Assembly: GCA_023228875.1 (NCBI GenBank)
Contig: JALOAG010000007.1
Coordinates: forward strand, 1 to 64,000
From: Bacteroidia bacterium
Lineage (GTDB): Bacteria; Bacteroidota; Bacteroidia; NS11-12g; UBA955
DNA: 64,000 nucleotides
Direction: 5' to 3'
Part shown: positions 36,022 through 45,235 of the stretch, in pieces
How the letters are laid out: each line of letters opens with the position of its first letter
Position numbering within the stretch: position 1 is the first letter of the stretch
The notes under the pieces: generated by a model
Seen by the model: the letters and a program-made list of their open reading frames with translations, nothing else
Databases searched by the model: none
Told to the model about the DNA's origin: nothing
Made by a program: the position numbers and the translations under genes

Positions 36022-37236
36022 TTACAAAAGCAAGTCAAGTTCCTTATGCTTCATACCATACATCTCTGCTAATATTGGACTTGTCAACTGTCCATAGTAC
36101 ACATAGACTCCTCTGCGTGTACCAACCATCATTTTTAGATAATCGTTAAAACGTCCGTACTCCGAAATTTCCATCAGTAGTGGAGTAAGAATATTGCTCA
36201 GCGCGTAACTTGCAGTACGGCTCACACGCGATGTGATATTTGGTACACAATAATGAATGACATCATGCTTTCTAAAAATGGGTTTTTCGTGAGTTGTAAT
36301 TTCAGAAGTTTCAAACACACCCCCATGATCAATAGAAATATCTATGATGACAGACAATGGCTTCATATTCTCTACAAACTCTTCAGGAATAATCACAGGT
36401 GCCAACCCTTTTTTACCTCTAAGAGCACCAATCGCAATATCACAAGTCTTCAGCGCTTCTTTTAAAATTTTTGGGTGCAAGGTAGATGTGTAAACTTGTT
36501 GCCCGACATTTTCTTGCAACCTTCTCAATCTATATAATTCATTGTCAAAAACTTTGACAGAAGCCCCCAACCCCAATGCTGCTCTTGTTGCATATTCTCC
36601 AACCGAGCCGGCTCCAATAACCACAACTTGTGTTGGAGGAATACCTGTAAATCCACCAAGCAATTTGCCTTTGCCAACATGTGAACTACCAAGATATTCA
36701 GCACCTATCAAAACGCTGGCATGTCCTGCGATCTCACTCATTGCTCTAACAATAGGGAAACTACCGGATTCGTCTTCGAAAAATTCATAAGCAATGGCAA
36801 CAATTCTTTTTTGCATCATTTTTTTCAAAATGACAGGGTCTAAATTTTTAACTTGAAGAGCTGAAATAAGAATCTGATCTGGTTTCATTAAATCAACCTC
36901 TTGCGCAGTAGGTGGCGCTACTTTGATAACTATATCTGCTTTATAAATTTCCTCTTTAGAACTTACAATAGTTGCACCGGCTTCGGCATATTGTACATCA
37001 GGAAAATTGGATGCTTTTCCGGTATTTTGTTCAATAATAATTTGATGTCCGTTGTTCACTAAAAAATGTACAGCTGACGGGGTTAAAGGCGTACGATTTT
37101 CTTGATATGTGATTTCCTTTGGAATACCGATAAACAAGTTGTTTTTTTTCTCTTTAAGCGGTGCAGCCATTTCTTGAGGCTGCATGACGGCTTCTTCGGC
37201 TAATTGTTTAAGGGAATTGTAGCTATTCTTTGTCAT
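36022..37236 (-). CDS. ald: Alanine dehydrogenase
   Basis: A 404-aa enzyme of the alanine dehydrogenase/PNT family that interconverts alanine and pyruvate plus ammonia with NAD. The N-terminal IGIPKEITYQENRTPLTP is the substrate-domain signature, and VVVIGAGSVGEYATRAALGLGASV is the NAD-binding Rossmann motif. DISIDHGGVFET and the late Pro/Asn-rich VPNITSRVSRTASYALSN complete it. The ATG at 37236 is preferred to one 12 codons upstream, because a TAnnTTTG box lies 47 bases upstream and family members start near here. An extra ~30-residue N-terminal stretch relative to the Bacillus enzyme is normal for this phylum. Confidence 0.88.
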   Translation of the reverse strand: MTKNSYNSLKQLAEEAVMQPQEMAAPLKEKKNNLFIGIPKEITYQENRTPLTPSAVHFLVNNGHQIIIEQNTGKASNFPDVQYAEAGATIVSSKEEIYKADIVIKVAPPTAQEVDLMKPDQILISALQVKNLDPVILKKMMQKRIVAIAYEFFEDESGSFPIVRAMSEIAGHASVLIGAEYLGSSHVGKGKLLGGFTGIPPTQVVVIGAGSVGEYATRAALGLGASVKVFDNELYRLRRLQENVGQQVYTSTLHPKILKEALKTCDIAIGALRGKKGLAPVIIPEEFVENMKPLSVIIDISIDHGGVFETSEITTHEKPIFRKHDVIHYCVPNITSRVSRTASYALSNILTPLLMEISEYGRFNDYLKMMVGTRRGVYVYYGQLTSPILAEMYGMKHKELDLLL

Positions 37237-37282
37237 AAATTTAGGATGAAAATTCCTTATACAAACATACAAAGAATTTCTG

Positions 37283-37290
37283 CAAAGATA
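37283..37290 (-). promoter_or_regulatory. -7 promoter box for ald
   Basis: On the minus strand the sequence reads TATCTTTG, a match to TAnnTTTG. The transcript would have a leader of about 40 bases before the ATG at 37236. Confidence 0.5.
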
Positions 37291-37385
37291 GTACTATTGA
37301 AAGAGTCTCGATTTGGAAAAATATTTCAAATTATCATAGCATCCACATATTTAAGAGGGGGCTTCAACTTTTGAATAAACACAAA

Positions 37386-37411
37386 AAGCCTCCTAAAAAA
37401 ATAGGAGGCTT
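37386..37411 (-). terminator. Rho-independent terminator of the thrS-infC-rpmI-rplT operon
   Basis: On the minus strand AAGCCTCCTA (from 37411) pairs with TAGGAGGCTT (to 37386) and is followed by a T run. It lies 24 bases after the rplT stop. Confidence 0.88.
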
Positions 37412-37434
37412 CTTGATACAAATTCTAGACTAAC

Positions 37435-37779
37435 TTAAGATACTTTTTTTAAGATAGCATCGAATGCTTCAGGGTTGTTCATTGCTAAGTCTGCAAGAAC
37501 TTTTCTGTTCACATCGATATTGTTTTCTTTCAATTTATGCATAAATTGAGAGTAAGAAATTCCACGTTCTCTTGCAGCAGCATTGATACGGATAATCCAC
37601 AATGCTCTGAAATTACGTTTTTTGGTTTTTCTGTCGCGGTATGCATACTGCATCCCTTTCTCAACTGCATTTTTTGCAACTGTCCAGACATTTTTTCTAC
37701 GTCCGAAATACCCTTTAGCTCTTTTTAGAACTTTTTTTCTTCTGGCTCTTGAAGCCACATGATTAACTGACCTTGGCAT
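37435..37779 (-). CDS. rplT: Ribosomal protein L20
   Basis: A 114-aa basic protein of the large ribosomal subunit that binds 23S rRNA early in assembly. It begins MPRSVNHVASRARRKKVLKRAKGYFGRRKN, the signature of L20, and includes FRALWIIRINAAARERG. It is last in the thrS-infC-rpmI-rplT order common in bacteria and is followed by a terminator. In other bacteria L20 represses this operon; I do not see a proven leader here. Confidence 0.97.
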   Translation of the reverse strand: MPRSVNHVASRARRKKVLKRAKGYFGRRKNVWTVAKNAVEKGMQYAYRDRKTKKRNFRALWIIRINAAARERGISYSQFMHKLKENNIDVNRKVLADLAMNNPEAFDAILKKVS

Positions 37780-37862
37780 AATTTATATTTATTTTTTGCT
37801 CCCTAAGCGTTTGCTACAAACAAACTTCAAGCTTGGGCGCGGGTTTATTTAATTTCAATTAA

Positions 37863-38063
37863 TTACTTTCCGATAGTTAACAAAAACTTCACATTAGAGG
37901 TATCAGCAACATCAACAATCGTTGACTTACCTAAGTTTCTTTTCCTCTTGGTTGATTTCTTTGTCAGGATATGGCTTTTGAAAGCCTTATTTCTTTTAAT
38001 TTTACCTGTTCCAGTAAGACTGAATCTTTTCTTAGCACTGGAATTTGTTTTCATCTTTGGCAT
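37863..38063 (-). CDS. rpmI: Ribosomal protein L35
   Basis: A 66-aa basic protein beginning MPKMKTNSSAKKRFSLTGTGKIKRNKAFKSHILTKKS, the typical L35 start. It sits between infC and rplT on the minus strand, 27 bases after the infC stop and 83 bases before rplT. Length is normal. Confidence 0.96.
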   Translation of the reverse strand: MPKMKTNSSAKKRFSLTGTGKIKRNKAFKSHILTKKSTKRKRNLGKSTIVDVADTSNVKFLLTIGK

Positions 38064-38090
38064 AATACAGCTATATTATATTTTTATTTT

Positions 38091-38642
38091 TTACTTCTTA
38101 ATTTTACCGGGAGAAAGCATGATAATCATCTTCTTACCTTCCAACACCGGCATTTGATCTACCTTAGCAAAACCATCTTCTGTTATCTCCTGTATAAAAC
38201 GAAGCAACAGCGCCTCTCCTCTTTCCTTAAACACAATGGTTCTACCTCTAAAGAATACAAAAACTTTCACTTTAGCTCCATCTTCTAGAAAAGATCTCGC
38301 ATTCTTGAGTTTAAAAGCATAATCATGATCATCAGTGTTAGGACCGAAACGGATTTCCTTCACTACTGTAGGCGTAGCATTAGCTTTTATCTCTTTTTGC
38401 TTCTTCTTTTGCTCGTATAAGAACTTTTTGTAGTCCATAATTTTAGCAACCGGAGGCTCTGCATTGGGAGAAATAACCACAAGGTCTAACCCTTGTTCGT
38501 ATGCCAATTTGAGAGCATCTGCAGTGTCCATTATGGAATTATTGGTATTTTCACCCACTAATCTCAGATGGGATTCTTGAATATTCTCGTTAATGCTGTG
38601 CAGGTTCTCTTTTATAACCCTTCCAATAAACTTTTTTGCCAA
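38091..38642 (-). CDS. infC: Translation initiation factor IF-3
   Basis: A 183-aa factor that keeps 30S subunits free and proofreads start codon choice. The N-domain has the HSINENIQ...LRLVGEN motif, the linker is followed by DYKKFLYEQKKKQKE, and the C-domain has KEIRFGPNTDDHDYAFKLKNARSFLEDGAKVKVFVFFRGR. It uses a normal ATG, unlike the rare ATT start of E. coli infC, so the autoregulatory start-codon mechanism is not evident here. It begins nine bases after the thrS stop. Confidence 0.96.
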   Translation of the reverse strand: MAKKFIGRVIKENLHSINENIQESHLRLVGENTNNSIMDTADALKLAYEQGLDLVVISPNAEPPVAKIMDYKKFLYEQKKKQKEIKANATPTVVKEIRFGPNTDDHDYAFKLKNARSFLEDGAKVKVFVFFRGRTIVFKERGEALLLRFIQEITEDGFAKVDQMPVLEGKKMIIMLSPGKIKK

Positions 38643-38651
38643 ATTATGTAC

Positions 38652-40595
38652 TTAGTTTTGTAATTCTTCTTTAATGGTTTTTTGTATCAACTGAGCGAAA
38701 TCTTCAACCTTCATACTACCCAAGTCCACACCCCCATGTTGCCTTACAGAAACAGTCCCTTCCGCCATTTCCTTCTCTCCTGCAATCAACATAAAAGGTA
38801 TCTTTTGTACCTCTGCATCTCGTATCTTCCTTCCCGTCTTTTCCGACCTCGCGTCAATCGAGCCGCGAATATCGTATTTTTTTAGTATGTTAAAAACTTT
38901 TTCTGAATATTCTTGAAATTTATCGCTGATGGGGAGAATGATATATTGATCCGGAGTTAACCACAAAGGAAATTTACCTGCAGTATGTTCAAGTAAAACA
39001 GCGACAAAACGTTCCATAGAACCAAATGGGGCGCGGTGAAGCATCACGGGGCGATGTACTTTATTGTCACTGCCAATGTATTCCAACTCAAATCTTTCAG
39101 GCAAATTGTAATCCACTTGAATGGTACCCAACTGCCATGAACGCCCAATTGCATCTTTTACCATAAAATCTAATTTAGGTCCATAAAAAGCTGCCTCTCC
39201 ATATTCTATAACGGTCGGCAAGCCTTTCTCTTTGGTTGCCTCAATAATATCGTTTTCGGCTCTCTCCCAATTTTCTGCACTTCCAATATACTTGCTTCTA
39301 TCATTTTGATCTCTCAATGACACTTGGGCAGTAAAGTTCTCAAACTTTAAAGTTTTGAAAATGTATAAAACAATGTCAATTACATTATTAAACTCTTCTC
39401 GCACTTGATCCGGACGACAAAATATATGGGCATCATCTTGTGTAAAACCACGCACTCTGGTTAAACCATGTAATTCCCCACTCTGCTCATATCTATACAC
39501 AGTTCCAAATTCGGCATAACGAATAGGCAACTCTTTATATGAATGAGGTTTGGCTTTGTAAATTTCACAGTGATGGGGACAATTCATCGGTTTGAGAAGG
39601 AATTCCTCTCCCTCGGCAGGAGTATGAATGGGTTGAAAGGAATCTGCTCCATATTTTTCATAATGTCCTGATGTTATATACAGTTGTTTATGTCCAATAT
39701 GAGGAGAAATTACTTGCTCATATCCAAACTCTTTTTGCTTTTGCATGAGAAAAGTTTGTAACCTGCCTCTCAAATCAGCTCCTTTGGGCAACCAAAGTGG
39801 AAGTCCTTGTCCAACTTTGGTTGAAAAAGTAAACAATTCCAACTCCTTACCCAATTTGCGATGGTCGCGTTTCTTCGCCTCTTCTAACAATACCAAGTAC
39901 TCTTCTAGCTCGGACTTTTTTGGAAAAGTAATGCCATAGACACGGGTAAGTTGCTTTTGTTTTTCATCTCCACGCCAATAAGCTCCGGCAGTCGCGGTCA
40001 ATTTCACTGCTTTAATATGACCTGTATGAGGAATATGTGGACCTTTGCACAAATCTGTAAAGTTCCCTTGTGTATAAAAGGTTATTTTCCCGTCTTCCAA
40101 CTCATTTAACAAGTCAATTTTATAAGGGTCTTGTTTGGCAGTAAAATAAGCAATGGCTTCTGATTTAGATATCGGTTTACGTATGTATTCAGCATTATTT
40201 TTTGCCAACTCCATCATCTTTTTCTCAACTTTATCAAAATCATCAGAAGAGAAATTATAGAGTCCAAAATCTATATCGTAATAGAAACCATTTTCAACCG
40301 GAGGACCAATACCCAATTTAATACCGGGATAAAGGGATTCTAACGCTTCTGCCAATAAGTGAGCAGACGAATGCCAAAAAGTACTCTTACCTTCTTTGTC
40401 GTCCCATTTAAGCAATTGAAAATTCGCATCTTTCTCTATCGATCGTGACAAATCCCATACTTCTCCATTCACTTTGGCAGCTAACACCACCCTTGCAAGA
40501 CCCTCGCTAATACTTTGCGCAATCTGCATACCGGTAGTTCCCTTTGGATAATGCCTAATACTGCCGTCAGGAAGGGTAATATTGATTTCAGACAT
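38652..40595 (-). CDS. thrS: Threonyl-tRNA synthetase
   Basis: A 647-aa class II synthetase that charges tRNA-Thr. Domains in order are TGS (INITLPDGSIRHYPKGTTG), the editing domain with HSSAHLLAEAL, the catalytic domain with GxPxW-type LPLWLPKGADL, zinc ligand in MNCPHHCEIY, RYAEFGTVYRYE and LHGLTRVRGFTQDDAHIFC, and an anticodon-binding domain at the C-terminus. The ATG at 40595 (MSEINITLPDG) starts directly at the TGS domain; the 18 codons upstream are unlikely to be translated. First gene of the operon with infC, rpmI and rplT. Confidence 0.96.
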   Translation of the reverse strand: MSEINITLPDGSIRHYPKGTTGMQIAQSISEGLARVVLAAKVNGEVWDLSRSIEKDANFQLLKWDDKEGKSTFWHSSAHLLAEALESLYPGIKLGIGPPVENGFYYDIDFGLYNFSSDDFDKVEKKMMELAKNNAEYIRKPISKSEAIAYFTAKQDPYKIDLLNELEDGKITFYTQGNFTDLCKGPHIPHTGHIKAVKLTATAGAYWRGDEKQKQLTRVYGITFPKKSELEEYLVLLEEAKKRDHRKLGKELELFTFSTKVGQGLPLWLPKGADLRGRLQTFLMQKQKEFGYEQVISPHIGHKQLYITSGHYEKYGADSFQPIHTPAEGEEFLLKPMNCPHHCEIYKAKPHSYKELPIRYAEFGTVYRYEQSGELHGLTRVRGFTQDDAHIFCRPDQVREEFNNVIDIVLYIFKTLKFENFTAQVSLRDQNDRSKYIGSAENWERAENDIIEATKEKGLPTVIEYGEAAFYGPKLDFMVKDAIGRSWQLGTIQVDYNLPERFELEYIGSDNKVHRPVMLHRAPFGSMERFVAVLLEHTAGKFPLWLTPDQYIILPISDKFQEYSEKVFNILKKYDIRGSIDARSEKTGRKIRDAEVQKIPFMLIAGEKEMAEGTVSVRQHGGVDLGSMKVEDFAQLIQKTIKEELQN

Positions 40596-40679
40596 AATTG
40601 TTTTGAATAATTTACTAAAATAGGGCTGCGAATTTAATAGAAAAGTCAAGCTCTTTTAAACTCAATTTCACTTTCATAT

Positions 40680-41012
40680 TCATTCATCAAATTCAAGTTC
40701 ATTTAAAGCACTTCTAAGTTCTGAAAGTGCGTGCATATCTCTAATCTTTTGTGTGATTTCTATTCCTTGTTTGTAAATCTCTTTGGCTTTTTCAAATTCC
40801 GATTTTGCTTCATATAGTTTAGCCAAATGATAATAAGTGGCTACATATTCGGGACTATCGTGAATGAGAGCCAAAAACTGCTGTTCAGATTGTTCATATT
40901 GCCCCATATTAAAGAGCTCTAAAGCCATGGCATAACGCAAAAAGGCATCGTCTGGCGTAACTTCTAACAAACTTTTTAACTGTAACAACCTAGCCTCTCT
41001 TGGATTATTCAT
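40680..41012 (-). CDS. TPR-repeat protein (110 aa)
   Basis: It consists of about two to three tetratricopeptide repeats: ...DDAFLRYAMALELFNMGQYEQSEQQFLALIHDSPEYVATYYHLAKLYEAKSEFEKAKEIYKQGIEI. There is no signal peptide, so it is cytosolic. It lies upstream of thrS on the same strand, 84 bases before that ATG, and is divergent from etfB. Such short TPR proteins usually mediate protein contacts; the partner is unknown. Confidence 0.8.
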   Translation of the reverse strand: MNNPREARLLQLKSLLEVTPDDAFLRYAMALELFNMGQYEQSEQQFLALIHDSPEYVATYYHLAKLYEAKSEFEKAKEIYKQGIEITQKIRDMHALSELRSALNELEFDE

Positions 41013-41052
41013 TATTTGTTGTGATAAATTTTGTGATACAAGCTGTCAATAG

Positions 41053-41060
41053 TAACTTTG
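41053..41060 (+). promoter_or_regulatory. -7 promoter box for etfBA
   Basis: TAACTTTG matches TAnnTTTG. A TTG about 19 bases further upstream fits the -33 element. The etfB ATG is at 41085. Confidence 0.6.
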
Positions 41061-41084
41061 CAAACTTAAACAGAAATCCATAAT

Positions 41085-41822
41085 ATGAAGATATTAGTGT
41101 GTATGAGTGTGGTTCCGGATACAACCACCAAAATAACGTTCGTTGAAAATAATACAAAATTCAACACACAAGGTGTCCAATTTATCATTAACCCTTATGA
41201 CGAAGTATCTATTACAAGAGCATTAGAACTTACTGAAAAGCACGGTGGCACTGTCAGCCTTATGCATGTTGGCACAGCCGAAAACGATGCTGTCATTCGT
41301 AAAGGATTAGCAATTGGGGCACATGATGCTTATAGAATTAATGCCGATGCTGTTGATGGTCAATTTGTAGCAGAACAAATTGCTGCATTTGCCAAAGACA
41401 AAGGATTTGACATCATCTTCACCGGTAGAGAATCTATTGATTATAATGGTGGGCAAGTATGTGGGCTTATTGCTGAATTATTAAAAATTCCGGCAGTAAA
41501 CATTGTAACCTCCATTGAAGTAGATGGCACATCTGCAACTTTAACAAGAGATATTGATGGTGGAAGCGAAAAACTAAACTGTCCGCTGCCGATGGTGGTA
41601 AGTGCACAAAAAGACCTTTGTGAACCAAGAATCCCCAACATGAGAGGTATAATGTCAGCAAGGACCAAACCATTGAATGTTGTCGAACCAGTTTCAGTAG
41701 AAGCATTTGGCAGTTATCAACGTTTTGAAAGCCCAAAACCAAAAGCCGCAGTCAAATTAATCGACCCTGAACACCCGGAAGAACTCATTCAGTTATTAAG
41801 AAACGAAGCTAAAGTTATTTAA
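41085..41822 (+). CDS. etfB: Electron transfer flavoprotein, beta subunit
   Basis: A 245-aa AMP-binding subunit of ETF, which takes electrons from acyl-CoA dehydrogenases. The start MKILVCMSVVPDTTTKITF, the NPYDEVSITRALELTEK block and TGRESIDYNGGQVCGLIAELLKIP are typical. It is followed after 21 bases by etfA, and the pair forms one transcript from the promoter at 41053. Together with gltA this suggests respiratory fatty-acid or amino-acid oxidation. Confidence 0.93.
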   Translation: MKILVCMSVVPDTTTKITFVENNTKFNTQGVQFIINPYDEVSITRALELTEKHGGTVSLMHVGTAENDAVIRKGLAIGAHDAYRINADAVDGQFVAEQIAAFAKDKGFDIIFTGRESIDYNGGQVCGLIAELLKIPAVNIVTSIEVDGTSATLTRDIDGGSEKLNCPLPMVVSAQKDLCEPRIPNMRGIMSARTKPLNVVEPVSVEAFGSYQRFESPKPKAAVKLIDPEHPEELIQLLRNEAKVI

Positions 41823-41843
41823 AATTTTATAAATCGAAACATT

Positions 41844-42806
41844 ATGTCAGTAGTAATATTCGCAGAAAATTCAGATGGCAAATTCAAAAAAGGTGTTTTT
41901 GAAGCAGCCACATACGCATACAAAACAGCATCCAAAATCGGAACCGAAGCTCATGCCCTTGTAATTGGCAATGTGCAAGATGAAGATTTGAGTAAATTAG
42001 GCATATACGGTATTTCCAAAGTATTAAAAATAGCAACTCCTGCTAATGAGTTTCACCCCCAACCATGGAGTGAATTAATTGCTCAAGGATATAAAAACTT
42101 AGGAGGTACTGTTTTGGTCGTTTCAAATACATATACAGGCAAATCAATCGCTCCGTCTATTGCCGTTAAACTCAATGCCAGCTTAGCAACTAATGTTGTA
42201 GAGCTACCTGATACAGATAACGGTTTTAGTGTAAAAAGAGGAGCATTCTCCGGCAAAGGATATGCTTACGTTTCTCTATGCAGAGCAAACAAAGTGATTG
42301 CACTCACTCCCAACTCCATTGATGTTGAAGAGAATGAAGTAACAACATCCTTCGTTTCTGAGACTATTGGAACACAAGCATCTGTTACGAATGTAATAGA
42401 AATATCAAAAACACAAGGCAAGATTCCACTCACAGAAGCAGAAATCGTGGTTTCTGCCGGCAGAGGGATGAAAGGACCTGAAAATTGGGGAATGGTTGAA
42501 GAACTTGCTACTATTTTGGGCGCAGCAACTGCCTGCTCTAAACCCGTGAGCGACATGGGTTGGAGACCACATTCTGAGCACGTGGGACAAACCGGTATTA
42601 CGATAAAACCTAACCTCAATATCGCAATTGGAATTTCCGGTGCTATACAACATTTGGCTGGCGTGAGCTCAAGTAAAGTAATTGTTGTTATTAATACTGA
42701 TCCTGAGGCACCATTTTTTAAAATCGCTGATTACGGAATTGTTGGCGATGCATTTCAAGTGCTTCCCAAGCTCATTGCTGCCGCAAAAGCGACCATGAAC
42801 AGTTAA
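41844..42806 (+). CDS. etfA: Electron transfer flavoprotein, alpha subunit
   Basis: A 320-aa FAD-binding subunit. The C-terminal FAD domain has SAGRGMKGPENWGMVEELATILGAATACSKPVSDMGWRPHSEHVGQTGITI and GISGAIQHLAGVSSSKVIVVINTDPEAPFFKIADYGIVGD, the FixB/EtfA signature. It forms a heterodimer with EtfB in the cytoplasm. A bifunctional-nuclease-family gene starts 17 bases after its stop and is probably in the same transcript. Confidence 0.94.
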   Translation: MSVVIFAENSDGKFKKGVFEAATYAYKTASKIGTEAHALVIGNVQDEDLSKLGIYGISKVLKIATPANEFHPQPWSELIAQGYKNLGGTVLVVSNTYTGKSIAPSIAVKLNASLATNVVELPDTDNGFSVKRGAFSGKGYAYVSLCRANKVIALTPNSIDVEENEVTTSFVSETIGTQASVTNVIEISKTQGKIPLTEAEIVVSAGRGMKGPENWGMVEELATILGAATACSKPVSDMGWRPHSEHVGQTGITIKPNLNIAIGISGAIQHLAGVSSSKVIVVINTDPEAPFFKIADYGIVGDAFQVLPKLIAAAKATMNS

Positions 42807-42823
42807 ACTAAATAGAAAAGATA

Positions 42824-43414
42824 ATGGGTAAAGTCCTTGTTCAAGTGGATGAAATTATTCTTGGAGCAATCCACTCCACTTATCAACTTATCTTGAAAGA
42901 GGTCAAGGGGAATAGGAAATTACCCATTATTATAGGCATACCCGAAGCGCAATCTATTGCACTTGCTATTGAACACAAGATTCTCAAACGACCCAATACA
43001 CACGATCTCGTTCACTCAATCAGTGATAAAATCAATCTGACCATGAAGGAAATCTTCATAAACAGATTTGAAGACGGTGTATTTTATGCCATTATTACTT
43101 TTGAACAAAATGGTACTTTTTATGAAATCGATTCTCGCACCTCAGATGGAGTAGCGCTTGCCGTAAGGTTCAATGCTCCGATTTATATAGATGAACGTGT
43201 TTTGGCAGAAACCGGAGTAGATATCACAACTGAAGATTTTGATACACCAGGGAGAATAGTTGAAGATTTTGAACCACCCCAACCCAAATCTTTCAAAGAA
43301 GAATTAGAACTGATGAGTATGTCAGAATTAGAGCGTCTTCTACAAGAAGCATTAGTCAAAGAAGATTATTTTACCGCAGCCACTATTCGCGATGAAATTT
43401 CAAAGAGAAAATAA
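42824..43414 (+). CDS. Bifunctional nuclease (DUF151) family protein with C-terminal UVR motif
   Basis: A 196-aa protein. Residues ~1-130 are the BFN/DUF151 domain (LPIIIGIPEAQSIALAIE, RPNTHDLVHSISDKI, SRTSDGVALAVRFNAPIYI). The last ~35 residues (LERLLQEALVKEDYFTAATIRDEISKRK) resemble the UvrB/UvrC interaction motif. This pairing is common in Bacteroidota. Plant and archaeal relatives have been reported as nucleases, but the bacterial role is unclear. It follows etfA closely and is probably co-transcribed. Confidence 0.85.
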   Translation: MGKVLVQVDEIILGAIHSTYQLILKEVKGNRKLPIIIGIPEAQSIALAIEHKILKRPNTHDLVHSISDKINLTMKEIFINRFEDGVFYAIITFEQNGTFYEIDSRTSDGVALAVRFNAPIYIDERVLAETGVDITTEDFDTPGRIVEDFEPPQPKSFKEELELMSMSELERLLQEALVKEDYFTAATIRDEISKRK

Positions 43415-43441
43415 AAGTCTTTAATATTTATTTACATCAAT

Positions 43442-44737
43442 TCACCCTCTTACCATTTCAAAGATTCTTTTAGAATCTAAGCTGAGAAATGTAAACAGCA
43501 ACACCGTGAATGCAATAAATGAGCTACCTCCATAACTAAAAAACGGTAGAGGAATACCAATCACCGGCACTATCCCTAATGTCATTCCTATATTAATAAA
43601 GAAATGCATCAATAGAATTGAAAAAAGTCCATAACCAACCACCCTACTATATGTGGTGCGCTGTCGTTCCGCCAAAAAGAGAATTCTTCCCATAAAAACC
43701 AAGTATATTATAATCATGGAAGCTGTGCCAATAAACCCCCATTCTTCTCCAATCGTGCAAAAAATAAAATCCGTACTCTGTTCAGGCACAAACCCCATCA
43801 AAGTTTGTGTGCCTTGCATAAAACCTCTACCGGTCAATTGACCTGCACCAATGGCTATTTTTGACTGATTCACATTATAACCAATTCCCATCTTATCCTC
43901 TTTAAGGTTGAGTGTAACTAAAATCCTATCTCGCTGATACTGCTTTAATACTTTATTGAAAAAGAAATTAACCCCAACATTGATAGCTAAAGAACCAACA
44001 ACAATAAGAAACACCAAGAGTAACGCTTTTTTGTATCTTCTCAGCACAAAAGCAGCAATAGCACCTAAAGCAACAATCCCAATGGCGATCGTATAGCTAT
44101 GAAAATAATTATCAAAAATAATGGACAAAATAAACAATAAGACAACCCAAAGCCCCATCACAAGAATATATCCAGGCATGCCTTCTCTAAAAAAAACCAA
44201 TACAAAACTAAAGAACACTAAGGCAGAACCTGTATCATTTTGCGCTAATGTAAGCAGAAAAGGCAGACCCACAAATGTCATACAAATACCTATGTTTCTA
44301 TATCCTTTGAAAGAAATGCCATACCCATCCAGATACTTAGCAATTGCCAACACAGTAGCATATTTAGCAAACTCAGCAGGTTGCAGTCGAAAACTCCCAA
44401 TGCTTATCCAGCTTTTAGAGGCAGCAATAGTCGTCCCAATTACTAACACTAAGACAAGCAACCCAATTACAACAGCATAAATTCCATAAGAAGTTATATG
44501 AAAAAAAGTTGGTGTTAATAGCATAAAGAAAAAGCCAATGCCTAATGCAACTGCCATAAATATCAATTGTTTACCATGATTCTTTGAAATATCCCAAAAC
44601 ACCGCATCATCTATTGATGTTGATGCAGAAAACACATTCAACACCCCAAAGGTTGAGAGTATTAAGAATAAAATGATGGTTAACCAATCCGGTCTGGGCT
44701 TTTCTTGAAAAATTCCTGGATTGTAGTAATTAACCAT
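43442..44737 (-). CDS. rodA: Rod-shape peptidoglycan glycosyltransferase RodA
   Basis: A 431-aa SEDS-family protein with about ten membrane segments that polymerises glycan strands in the elongasome. Typical blocks are LRPAEFAKYATVLAIAKYL (here RLQPAEFAKYA), TLAQNDTGSALVFFSFVLVFFREG, STDFIFCTIGEEWGFIG and GIPLPFFSYGGSSF. It is longer in the middle loop than E. coli RodA, as usual for the phylum. No mreBCD or pbp2 gene lies in the window, but the lack of a mur cluster argues for RodA rather than FtsW. It is convergent with the BFN gene. Confidence 0.9.
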   Translation of the reverse strand: MVNYYNPGIFQEKPRPDWLTIILFLILSTFGVLNVFSASTSIDDAVFWDISKNHGKQLIFMAVALGIGFFFMLLTPTFFHITSYGIYAVVIGLLVLVLVIGTTIAASKSWISIGSFRLQPAEFAKYATVLAIAKYLDGYGISFKGYRNIGICMTFVGLPFLLTLAQNDTGSALVFFSFVLVFFREGMPGYILVMGLWVVLLFILSIIFDNYFHSYTIAIGIVALGAIAAFVLRRYKKALLLVFLIVVGSLAINVGVNFFFNKVLKQYQRDRILVTLNLKEDKMGIGYNVNQSKIAIGAGQLTGRGFMQGTQTLMGFVPEQSTDFIFCTIGEEWGFIGTASMIIIYLVFMGRILFLAERQRTTYSRVVGYGLFSILLMHFFINIGMTLGIVPVIGIPLPFFSYGGSSFIAFTVLLFTFLSLDSKRIFEMVRG

Positions 44738-44761
44738 GCAGCAAAAGTAATATTAAGAACC

Positions 44762-45235
44762 CTACCATGTATGATCTGCAATTATTTTCCATCCATCATT
44801 TTCAAAGAATTTGAATAACAATGAAAATTTACCGCTTAAAACCGTATCCTGTCTTGAAACAGTCCAACTACCCGGCACTAAATATACATGACTTTCTACC
44901 GGAATCATCTTTTCAATTTCAAACTTCAGTTGACCTCTTTTGGCATCACTCTCAAAATAGCCTTTTTGATAAGAATCATACAAACGCTGCCAGCCATATT
45001 GCACACCGGAAAATGTAAGAAAGGGTAATGAGTCTGACTTCCAATATAATGACATAAACCCCGACAAATCGCCATTGTTCCAAGAATCTGATTGCGCTGT
45101 TATCAGCTGCGGTATTCGAGTAGCCTTACTTTGCTCCTGCTTTTCGTAACTTTTCTTCATAGCTGGTATCACATAACTTCCCAACAAAGCAGCAATTAGA
45201 AAAAACAATAATGCACCCGCTGTTTTTTTGTTCAT
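44762..45235 (-). CDS. Membrane-anchored NTF2-like (DUF4440/SnoaL) protein (157 aa)
   Basis: An N-terminal signal anchor (KKTAGALLFFLIAALLGSYVIPA) is followed by a cone-shaped NTF2-type domain: QSDSWNNGDLSGFMSLYWKSDSLPFLTFSG ... GWQRLYDSYQKGYF ... FEIEKMIPVESHVYLVPGSWTVSR ... FSLLFKFFENDGWKIIADHTW. These domains often bind small ligands; no catalytic role can be read. Its ATG overlaps the stop of the upstream barrel gene by four bases (ATGA), so they are translated together. It ends 25 bases before the rodA start. Confidence 0.78.
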   Translation of the reverse strand: MNKKTAGALLFFLIAALLGSYVIPAMKKSYEKQEQSKATRIPQLITAQSDSWNNGDLSGFMSLYWKSDSLPFLTFSGVQYGWQRLYDSYQKGYFESDAKRGQLKFEIEKMIPVESHVYLVPGSWTVSRQDTVLSGKFSLLFKFFENDGWKIIADHTW